From assembly GCA_030629295.1 (NCBI GenBank), contig DAOVPH010000082.1:1-7148 (forward strand): a stretch of DNA of 7,148 nt, read 5' to 3'. How positions within the stretch are numbered: position 1 is the stretch's first letter; every line of letters starts with the position of its first letter. Both the position numbers and the translations under genes were made by a program. Positions 1 to 5,114 of this stretch are shown one piece after another. The notes under the pieces are model-generated. The model was not told where the DNA came from and ran no database searches. It saw nothing but the letters and a program-made list of their open reading frames with translations. This DNA comes from Candidatus Latescibacterota bacterium. GTDB taxonomy: Bacteria > Latescibacterota > MVCY01.

Positions 1-1759
1 AAGCTACAGTGTAGCCTAAAGGATGGATGGGCCACCAGACAAATGTGTATCTCATAAATGTGAGGCCACCCATAACTGCCATCCCTATCCCTAAGAACAG
101 AAGCCTTTTCCAGTCCGTCCCGTAAGCGTTTATCATATCGGTAACCGAGTTCTGGTATGGTAGGGTTGCCCCAGCTCTGAATATGAACCTTCCGTAATTA
201 TACGCCCCGTGTTCATATCTCTTAGAAAGGGTATACCATATAGACACGGAGACACTCACGAGTAACGCGATGCAAATTGCCAGCAGAACCTCTTTTTTCT
301 TTAATTTGATAGCATCAGCCAACTTGGCAGCGTGGGCAGCGCTGGAGATAAAATGGGCCTTTATTTCGACAATGGCCGAATAGGAAAGAGCCAGGGCAGT
401 CATACTGGCAGGTGAGATGGCATTGCTTCCCAGGATATAGGCAGTGGTAACCTGAGGCACTTGCGGGGCCCTTATGTAAACCAATCCTCCCTCTGCTACC
501 ACTCGGGCAATACCGATATAGAAGATTATGGCAATAGGTATAAATATAAACAACACCTTAGGTTGCATTCCTGCCTGGTAAAGCCAGGAGCAGATATACA
601 TCAGGCCTAAAATAAGCCCAAAGACAGCAGTTCGATAGGAGAGAAGTTCTCCCGAGTCATCCACTTCACAGTGTTTACTAAAAGCCTTCCGGAATACATC
701 TTTAAGGTGCCTTCGGGCCATCCACAACCCCCACAGCACCATAAATATCATTGCCCCGGCGCCCTGCCAACCGATGGTGGGATAACTGGAGCAATAGGTC
801 TTAGCCGAACCAAGGCTAAAGCCTATCCTCGTAAAAATACCTACTTGAATAACTGACAGAAAATAGAACAACCAGATCCCAAGCAAAACATCTAAGCTCA
901 TCAAGTAGGCTAAGCCAAGTATAGGAAAAGATATCACCATTGCGATCGCGGGAAAGCCCCTGCCGAAGGTGATCCCGCTGCCGATCATTATTCTGGCGCC
1001 AGACATAGGGATTCTGGGAAACAGAGGGTTGAACCAATTGAAAATCATAAAACCTACAATTATCGTGGGAATAGCAAAACCAATCCAGAAACCTCGACTC
1101 TTAAACAACTGAGGAAACAAAGACTTATTCTCCACCCCTTCCACCATCTGCAGGGGAACTTGCGCCAGGGGGAAAATTAGCCTCTCTTTCTCTACCCACT
1201 GTTTTCTCAATATAACAATTATGCAGAAAAGAACGAAGAACAGGGCCGCAACAAAACTAAACCACCAGAACAGGGGAATTACCCAGGCTCCCCAAGGGAT
1301 TTTTACCCCTTCTGGTAATCCCTCAAAAAACCACGCCATTGCCGCTGTTTCGTTGCTGGGAACAATCCAGTCCGGTATATAGGGGTGTAAATATTCTGCC
1401 CAATGGTTTTCAGGGGTGGCAAAATAATAGGGGGCGGCAATGGTGGCTATCAGATGACCAGTGAGACCATAAGTCGGAATAGAAGCCCCTACCAGCCCCA
1501 TTATGAATACGATAATCAGTTCAGAAACAGAGAGCCCAAATTTAGGATTTGCCAGCTTAAAAATCACATTTAAAACAGTGACCACTAGGAGAAACAGAAA
1601 GACCACCGCCAACGGCATATAGTCGTCGGTTATCAGAGAAGAGTGAATTCGGTAAATAGAAAAAGGACCCCACATATTGATAATAACTGCTATAACAACT
1701 CCTATGAGAACTGAACGGATTGTCAGTCCGCCAAATCTGCCCTGTGAGGTGTTGGACAT
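1..1759 (-). CDS. DUF6785/DUF6784-type multi-pass membrane protein (3' end beyond the window)
   Basis: 586 codons are open from ATG 1759 to the left edge with no stop, so the C-terminus is missing. Proteins of this type are, as I recall, about 640 residues, so perhaps 50-60 residues are lost. The start is chosen because AAAGGAG lies 7 nt upstream; an ATG at 1766 is too close to that site and opens another frame. Hydrophobic segments recur near residues 14-30, 49-68, 79-110, 158-185, 223-242, 269-308, 376-393, 401-420, 491-510 and 552-570. Recognisable blocks are a WVEKERLIFPLAQVPLQM motif (188-205), LAYLMSLDVL (283-292), WQGAGAM (331-337) and WWPIHPLGY near the end (575-583). These match my memory of DUF6785 followed by DUF6784, families of unknown function. 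The many helices suggest transport across the inner membrane, and the FPLAQ block faintly recalls oligopeptide (OPT) transporters, but that is speculation. It follows tRNA-Val by 41 bp with no promoter or terminator seen between them. Confidence 0.85.
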   Translation of the reverse strand, partial: MSNTSQGRFGGLTIRSVLIGVVIAVIINMWGPFSIYRIHSSLITDDYMPLAVVFLFLLVVTVLNVIFKLANPKFGLSVSELIIVFIMGLVGASIPTYGLTGHLIATIAAPYYFATPENHWAEYLHPYIPDWIVPSNETAAMAWFFEGLPEGVKIPWGAWVIPLFWWFSFVAALFFVLFCIIVILRKQWVEKERLIFPLAQVPLQMVEGVENKSLFPQLFKSRGFWIGFAIPTIIVGFMIFNWFNPLFPRIPMSGARIMIGSGITFGRGFPAIAMVISFPILGLAYLMSLDVLLGIWLFYFLSVIQVGIFTRIGFSLGSAKTYCSSYPTIGWQGAGAMIFMVLWGLWMARRHLKDVFRKAFSKHCEVDDSGELLSYRTAVFGLILGLMYICSWLYQAGMQPKVLFIFIPIAIIFYIGIARVVAEGGLVYIRAPQVPQVTTAYILGSNAISPASMTALALSYSAIVEIKAHFISSAAHAAKLADAIKLKKKEVLLAICIALLVSVSVSIWYTLSKRYEHGAYNYGRFIFRAGATLPYQNSVTDMINAYGTDWKRLLFLGIGMAVMGGLTFMRYTFVWWPIHPLGYTVA

Positions 1760-1800
1760 TCACCATCTCCTTTCTATTTCAACTGATCTCCAAAAGCAAC

Positions 1801-1877
1801 TGGTGGGCGATGCTGGATTTGAACCGGCGGCCTCCTGCTTGTAAGGCAGGCGCTCTGAACCCCTGAGCTAATCGCCC
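1801..1877 (-). tRNA. tRNA-Val (anticodon UAC)
   Basis: A 77-nt cloverleaf can be folded by eye. The acceptor stem GGGCGAT/ATCGCCC has seven perfect pairs, followed by discriminator A and an encoded CCA. The D-arm is GCTC/GAGC with a 9-nt loop. The anticodon stem CCTGC/GCAGG holds the loop CTTACAA, which gives anticodon UAC (valine, decoding GUN codons by wobble). The variable loop is AGGCC. The T-arm GCCGG-TTCAAAT-CCAGC has one internal C-A mismatch (C51 with A63). The gene begins 18 bp after the stop codon of the 85-residue membrane protein and ends 41 bp before the DUF6785 gene, all on the same strand, so it is probably cut out of a longer transcript. Confidence 0.97.
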
Positions 1878-1895
1878 ACTGACGGACAGAAAAAC

Positions 1896-2153
1896 TCACT
1901 GCTTCTCAGTCCTGTCCCTTGACTCCTTTACTTCTGCTTCACGGTGACCACGGAGTAGTATTGCCACTGGAATTACAATACAGTAGCCAACCACTAAAAG
2001 GATAGGGGCAAGGGTGAGGGAACACACCCCCTGAGCCGGTGGAATCCATAAGAGGATATACCCAATGAATATCACCCCCAACCCAAGGAACAAAAACCTC
2101 CAATTTCTTTTGCTAAAAGGCAATCCTGTCTTCTTGGAAATACGCCTGGCCAT
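1896..2153 (-). CDS. small two-helix inner-membrane protein of unknown function (85 aa)
   Basis: The protein has a basic N-terminus (MARRISKKTG), a first hydrophobic helix at about residues 18-37, a short turn containing PPAQG (38-42), a second hydrophobic helix at about 43-67 (with LTLAPILLVVGYC), and a charged tail rich in Arg, Glu and Lys. The layout suggests a membrane hairpin with both ends in the cytoplasm by the positive-inside rule. I recognise the general look from small conserved proteins of uncultured bacteria, and it loosely resembles DUF3098, but I cannot assign a function. The start is supported by AGGAG 7 nt before ATG and by a strong promoter ending about 20 bp upstream. It is the first gene of a likely unit that continues into tRNA-Val and the DUF6785 membrane protein. 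Confidence 0.85.
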   Translation of the reverse strand: MARRISKKTGLPFSKRNWRFLFLGLGVIFIGYILLWIPPAQGVCSLTLAPILLVVGYCIVIPVAILLRGHREAEVKESRDRTEKQ

Positions 2154-2173
2154 TTTATTGCTCCTGTGAAGCT

Positions 2174-2202
2174 AAAATAAAAGATAGGACGGGAAGTGTC
2201 AA
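2174..2202 (-). promoter_or_regulatory. sigma70-type promoter for the 85-aa gene, tRNA-Val and DUF6785 gene
   Basis: Read on the minus strand, a perfect -35 box TTGACA (2197-2202) is followed by a 17-bp spacer and the -10 box TATTTT (2174-2179), a 4/6 match to TATAAT. Transcription would begin near 2167, giving a leader of about 14 nt that still contains the AGGAG site of the 85-residue gene. No other promoter is evident before the tRNA or the DUF6785 gene, so this one probably serves all three. Confidence 0.7.
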
Positions 2203-2244
2203 GGAAAAATCATACAATTGAGGTCAAAAACTTTTACGCAGAGG

Positions 2245-2412
2245 CTATTCAAACTTCTCCGCCTCATCGATGAGCATGATCGGGATCTCATCCTCGATCC
2301 GGTAGCGAAGCTTGCAGGCCCAGCATATCAACCTTTGATTCTCCTGATCGTATTCCAGGTCACCCTTGCATTTGGGACAGGCAAGGATGTCTAACAGCTC
2401 TTTGTCCAACAT
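2245..2412 (-). CDS. Trm112/YcaR-like zinc-ribbon protein (55 aa)
   Basis: The frame runs ATG to TAG and encodes 55 residues, the normal size for the bacterial Trm112-like family (UPF0434, E. coli YcaR). The opening residues MLDKELLDILACPKC are typical. Two CxxC pairs, C12-x-x-C15 and C30-x-x-C33, form a likely zinc ribbon, and the tail has the family's YRIEDEIPIML pattern (37-47). Eukaryotic and archaeal Trm112 activates methyltransferases that act on tRNA, rRNA and release factor. The bacterial proteins are far less well understood, so a partner role in methylation here is inference. The start is set by GGAGG 8 nt upstream of ATG. The gene stands alone: the 82-bp palindrome lies upstream, and a new promoter lies just after its stop codon. 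Confidence 0.9.
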   Translation of the reverse strand: MLDKELLDILACPKCKGDLEYDQENQRLICWACKLRYRIEDEIPIMLIDEAEKFE

Positions 2413-2437
2413 TGCTTATACCTCCCCACTCTACACT

Positions 2438-2466
2438 AGTATAACGCTTCATGAATATCCTTCCAT
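2438..2466 (-). promoter_or_regulatory. possible promoter for the Trm112-like gene
   Basis: On the minus strand TATACT (2438-2443) is a 5/6 match to the -10 consensus. The hexamer 17 bp further upstream, ATGGAA (2461-2466), matches TTGACA at only three positions. A start near 2431 would give a leader of about 19 nt containing GGAGG. The placement is good but the -35 box is weak. It lies directly beside the 82-bp palindrome. Confidence 0.35.
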
Positions 2467-2473
2467 TAATGAT

Positions 2474-2555
2474 GTCATTCCGAGCGTAGCGAAGCAATCT
2501 CTAACCGCTAAAGGAAACAATGAGATTGCTTCGTCGCTTCGCTCCTCGCAATGAC
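2474..2555. repeat. 82-bp imperfect palindrome, REP/MITE-like dispersed element
   Basis: The left arm (2474-2501) begins GTCATTCCGAGCG and ends GAAGCAATCTC. The right arm (2522-2555) is its near reverse complement, starting GAGATTGCTTCG and ending CTCGCAATGAC. The arms differ by one substitution (C/G at the seventh base), a gap of about six bases and small changes in the middle. The interior of about 20 bp is unpaired. From memory, the signature GTCATTGCGAG...GAAGCAATCTC is a high-copy palindromic repeat in the intergenic DNA of many unrelated bacteria. As RNA it would form a long hairpin on either strand. It is not followed by a T-run on the minus strand, so it is not a standard terminator for the dehydrogenase operon, though it may limit read-through or stabilise the 3' end. 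Confidence 0.88.
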
Positions 2556-2593
2556 AGAATACTGTAAAGCTTTTTACGAAACGCTCTACTAGT

Positions 2594-3712
2594 TCAAACA
2601 AACTCTACGCCCTGTCTATTGGTTTCTAAAAGGGCATCGTAGACCATCTCTTCATCCACGGGGAACGGCAGCCGGTGAATGGAGCTGCCTTTCTTGCAGA
2701 TTTTTCTTGTTGCTGCCTTCAGTTGTTGGGAGTCAGAATCTGAAAGCCCTATCTCTGAGAGGGTAAGAGGTAATTCCAGGTCAGAATAAAGGTTCATCAA
2801 TTTCTCTATCTCCTGGTCTATCATCTCCTTCTGGTCCGATGAAGCACCTTCTCTTTCCATAATAAGCTGAACCAATATCCCGAAGCTCACTATCTCTCCG
2901 TGGAGGAAACGGCGGGTGGATTCCAGAACCCTTATCCCATAATTTATCGCGTGGGCAGCGGCACTGCGGCATTTCTCTCCTCCCAGACCTCCAATTAGGC
3001 CCGTTATCAGAATATTATTGTAGGTAATCTCCTCCAACTGCTGCGAACAAAGATTCCTGTCTGCGTCTTGCTTTGCTTTTAACCCGTGGCGGAAAATCCT
3101 CTCCCGAACCATCTCCGCCAGACTCAGGGCGATCTCGGTAGGGGGGTCTTTCTCGATTTTTTGAGTACTTACCCTGGACTCATACCACTTGGCTAAGCTG
3201 TCTCCCATCCCTGCACAGAGAAGTCTTACTGGGGCCTGAGCGATTATCTCGGGATCTACCAAAACCGTATCGGGGTTTTTCCGTAGGTCTAAGGTCTTTA
3301 CGTAGAGCCCATCCGGAGTGTAAACAGGAGAGATGTCAGACCAGGCAGAACAGGTGGCGGCACTAGTAGGGACAGTCATAATGGGCAAACCAGTGTGGCA
3401 GGCTACTGTCTTTGCTGTGTCTAATGCCTTGCCCCCTCCTGTGCCTACAATCACATCCACCTTTGTTTCTCTTACCAAACTCACTAAGCGATGAATCTCC
3501 TCCCAACAGCATTCGCCGCCGAACAGCTCAAATCTAGGAATCAGATGCACCTGGCTGAAGCTCTTTACACAGGCGCCCTTAACAACGGAGAAGACCGTCT
3601 CGTCACCTAAAACAAACGGCCTCTGCCCCAGCGGGAGCGTGAACCTGCCAATGTGTTGAATTACCCCTTTCTCCTGAATGTAGCTCCCAGGAGAGACAAA
3701 TAGCTCAGGCAT
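2594..3712 (-). CDS. GldA-like iron/zinc-dependent dehydrogenase (372 aa)
   Basis: This is a class III metal-dependent dehydrogenase of the glycerol dehydrogenase branch. The N-terminal dinucleotide-binding half holds GTGGGKALDTAK (90-101), and the C-terminal helical half holds the metal ligands D171 (GMGDSLAKW), H254 (AAAHAINYG) and H271 (FLHGEIVSFG). These match the Asp/His/His set of bacterial GldA. The glycerol-binding motif STDAP is replaced: after VPTSAAT the residues are C121-S-A-W, so the substrate-contacting Asp is a Cys. Glycerol is therefore an unlikely substrate. Relatives with this change include E. coli YbdH (HcxA), which reduces small 2-oxoacids, but the substrate here is unknown. 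I start at ATG 3712 because MPELFVSPGSYIQ is the normal family N-terminus. A TTG at 3778 in the same frame would add 22 residues and overlap the upstream gene. No clear ribosome site precedes 3712. The stop codon of the preceding dehydrogenase lies 25 nt upstream, so translation may be coupled. Confidence 0.88.
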   Translation of the reverse strand: MPELFVSPGSYIQEKGVIQHIGRFTLPLGQRPFVLGDETVFSVVKGACVKSFSQVHLIPRFELFGGECCWEEIHRLVSLVRETKVDVIVGTGGGKALDTAKTVACHTGLPIMTVPTSAATCSAWSDISPVYTPDGLYVKTLDLRKNPDTVLVDPEIIAQAPVRLLCAGMGDSLAKWYESRVSTQKIEKDPPTEIALSLAEMVRERIFRHGLKAKQDADRNLCSQQLEEITYNNILITGLIGGLGGEKCRSAAAHAINYGIRVLESTRRFLHGEIVSFGILVQLIMEREGASSDQKEMIDQEIEKLMNLYSDLELPLTLSEIGLSDSDSQQLKAATRKICKKGSSIHRLPFPVDEEMVYDALLETNRQGVEFV

Positions 3713-3737
3713 CTCAGGTGTCGACTTTTGGAAGATG

Positions 3738-4898
3738 TTATATTTCGCCTCGAAAAGATTTAAGGTAAATTGTCTCAACCTCGTTTATATCCGGGTAGCG
3801 TGGAGTCACCCCAAAGCTCCTTTTGGTCTGGATAAAACTCTGGGCAATGCCTTTTATATCTTCAAGCTTCAGTCCCACCTTGGCTGCGTTTTCCGGCATT
3901 CCTAAATCTACAGCTAATTCTCTTACTGCAAAAGCAGCCCTTCTGCCCGCTTCTCTGGTTGAAAGACTCTCCACATTTTCTCCCAAAGCACGGGCTATCT
4001 GGATCGTCTTCTCCGGACAGCTTATCCGGTTGAACTCCATTACCTGAGGCATCAGAAGGGTATTTGCCAGGCCATGCGGCACCTGGTAATTCAGGGTCAA
4101 CTCGTATCCCAGGCCGTGGATCATCCCGGTACGGGTCTGGTTGATCACCAATCCGGCCAGAAGTGAGGCATACATCACCCTCTCTCTGGCTTCCAGGTCC
4201 TCTGGCTGCCCCACTGCCCGAGGCAGGTATTTGGCTACGGTCCAAATAGACTCTATGGCCAACAAATCGGTTATCGGCTGGGATTTCAGAGATAGGTATC
4301 CCTCAATGGCGTGGCTTAATGCGTCCATCCCGGTGTTAGCGGTGATCTGTTTCGGCATAGTAACGGTTAACAGGGGATCAACTATGGCAGTACGAGGACA
4401 AAGCAGAGGACTCGCCACTGTTCTTTTCTGTTTGGTCTTCCAGTCGGTGATTATTGCGTATTTGGTGACCTCGCTGCCGGTGCCGGCAGTGGTGGGAATA
4501 GCCACCAATGGTAGTGCTTGCTCTACCTTATCCACACCGATATAGTCCTCTAAACTCCCTCCCTGGGCAGCCAGAACGGCTATCCCTTTGGCAGCGTCCA
4601 AGGGGCTGCCCCCGCCCAGCGCTACAACAAGGTCACAGCCTGCCTCGCGTGCTACTCCGGCCCCAGCCTCAACAGTCTCTACGCTTGGATTCTGTTCTAC
4701 CTGGTCGAATAGGACAATCTCCAGGTTTTCCCTTTTTAGCAGCTCCTCCACCTTCTTCAGGCTGCCGCTTTTCTTAGCAGAACTTCTGCCAGTGACTAAT
4801 AGGGCATTTCGCCCTATTTCACAGGCTTCTTGCCCCGTTGTTTCTAAAACACCACTCCCAAAACGGACAAAAGTGGAAGAGAGAAAATCAAACTTCAT
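3738..4898 (-). CDS. iron-containing (class III) alcohol dehydrogenase, 386 aa
   Basis: The length and fold match NAD(P)-dependent Fe-ADHs such as FucO, 1,3-propanediol dehydrogenase and butanol dehydrogenase. The nucleotide site is marked by GGGSPLDAAKG (95-105) and by PTTAGTGSEVT (135-145). The metal ligands are D192 and H196 (GMDALSHAIEGY), H261 (MIHGLGYE) and H275 (VPHGLAN), almost the FucO spacing, so the enzyme should be active. It would interconvert a primary alcohol or diol with its aldehyde in the cytoplasm; the sequence does not reveal the substrate. ATG 4898 is preceded by AGGAAAG about 10 nt away, with a second purine run (AAAGGA) touching the start codon. A promoter lies about 85 bp upstream. 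The GldA-like gene follows after 25 nt, and the two almost certainly share a transcript. Confidence 0.93.
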   Translation of the reverse strand: MKFDFLSSTFVRFGSGVLETTGQEACEIGRNALLVTGRSSAKKSGSLKKVEELLKRENLEIVLFDQVEQNPSVETVEAGAGVAREAGCDLVVALGGGSPLDAAKGIAVLAAQGGSLEDYIGVDKVEQALPLVAIPTTAGTGSEVTKYAIITDWKTKQKRTVASPLLCPRTAIVDPLLTVTMPKQITANTGMDALSHAIEGYLSLKSQPITDLLAIESIWTVAKYLPRAVGQPEDLEARERVMYASLLAGLVINQTRTGMIHGLGYELTLNYQVPHGLANTLLMPQVMEFNRISCPEKTIQIARALGENVESLSTREAGRRAAFAVRELAVDLGMPENAAKVGLKLEDIKGIAQSFIQTKRSFGVTPRYPDINEVETIYLKSFRGEI

Positions 4899-4913
4899 TC
4901 CTTTAGTTCTTTC

Positions 4914-5114
4914 CTAAAAGAGAGTTGTCAAGTTCGTCTGTAGCTTATGCCAGCAATCTCTCCGAACCGGAGCAAATAACAAATATAATACAAACACTCC
5001 CAGAGTCAATAAAAAAGGCAGAAGTTTCTTAAAAAAACTACTATGTCCTGTAAGAACAAAAAGGTAGGTTGGATCGTATAATCCAACCCTGAAATTGAGT
5101 TTTATCACGTTCAT
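4914..5114 (-). CDS. doubtful 66-codon ORF with one hydrophobic segment
   Basis: For it: its ATG overlaps the TGA of the RND gene in an ATGA arrangement, a GAGGA sequence lies a few bases upstream, and residues 28-48 (FKKLLPFLLTLGVFV and on) could be a membrane helix. Against it: the first third of the frame contains the hairpin and U-run (5058-5088) that look like the RND terminator. The middle contains a good promoter (4982-5009) for the downstream dehydrogenases. The translated sequence resembles no family I know, and the hydrophobic stretch is what T-rich DNA yields by chance. I think it is more likely intergenic DNA than a gene. Confidence 0.25.
   Translation of the reverse strand: MNVIKLNFRVGLYDPTYLFVLTGHSSFFKKLLPFLLTLGVFVLYLLFAPVRRDCWHKLQTNLTTLF
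4982..5009 (-). promoter_or_regulatory. sigma70-like promoter for the two dehydrogenase genes
   Basis: On the minus strand the -35 box TTGACT (5004-5009, 5/6) is followed by 16 bp and the -10 box TATATT (4982-4987, 5/6). The start would be near 4975, giving a leader of about 76 nt before ATG 4898. The promoter lies downstream of the RND terminator hairpin, in the 212-bp gap between the two genes. A small hairpin, CTCCG/CGGAG with a 3-nt loop (4960-4972), sits at the 5' end of the predicted leader. Confidence 0.6.
5058..5088 (-). terminator. probable rho-independent terminator of the RND operon
   Basis: On the minus strand GGTTGGAT (5081-5088) pairs perfectly with ATCCAACC (5067-5074) around a 6-nt loop TATACG, and a ninth G-U pair is possible at the base. 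A four-base gap (TACC) separates the stem from TTTTT (5058-5062). The hairpin begins about 23 nt after the stop codon of the RND permease. The stem is only moderately GC-rich and the U-run is short, so termination may be partial. Confidence 0.6.

Noticed and set aside
671..856. Plus-strand 61-codon ORF
   Set aside because: It is antisense to the DUF6785 gene, with no ribosome site or recognisable protein.
816..1037. Minus-strand 73-codon ORF
   Set aside because: It lies inside the long DUF6785 reading frame in another frame, and its composition looks random.
1557..1766. Minus-strand 69-codon ORF starting at ATG 1766
   Set aside because: It is a different frame of the DUF6785 gene. Its ATG is only one or two bases from the AGGAG, whereas ATG 1759 has proper spacing and opens 586 codons.
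1884..1917. Inverted repeat GGACAG/CTGTCC around the stop codon of the 85-residue gene
   Set aside because: The stem has only six pairs around a 22-nt loop and no U-run follows it on the minus strand. It could aid tRNA processing but is too weak to annotate.
2366..2554. Plus-strand 62-codon ORF
   Set aside because: It covers the start of the Trm112-like gene in antisense and then the palindromic repeat; the translation is repeat sequence, not a protein.
2413..2593. ACTAGT sequences on both sides of the palindrome as possible target-site duplication
   Set aside because: ACTAGT is itself palindromic, and the two copies lie at unequal distances from the arms (about 31 and 33 bp), so they are not clear target duplications.
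3713..3778. TTG start at 3778 for the GldA-like gene
   Set aside because: The extra 22 residues do not look like the family N-terminus, they overlap the upstream gene, and GAGG touches the TTG directly. MPELFVSPG at 3712 fits the family.
3862..4917. Several ORFs of 74 to 134 codons on both strands over the Fe-ADH gene
   Set aside because: They are shadow frames of a clearly conserved 386-residue enzyme with all its active-site motifs.
4926..4931. Perfect TTGACA (minus strand) just before the Fe-ADH start
   Set aside because: No acceptable -10 box lies 16-18 bp downstream, and transcription from it would begin inside the coding sequence.
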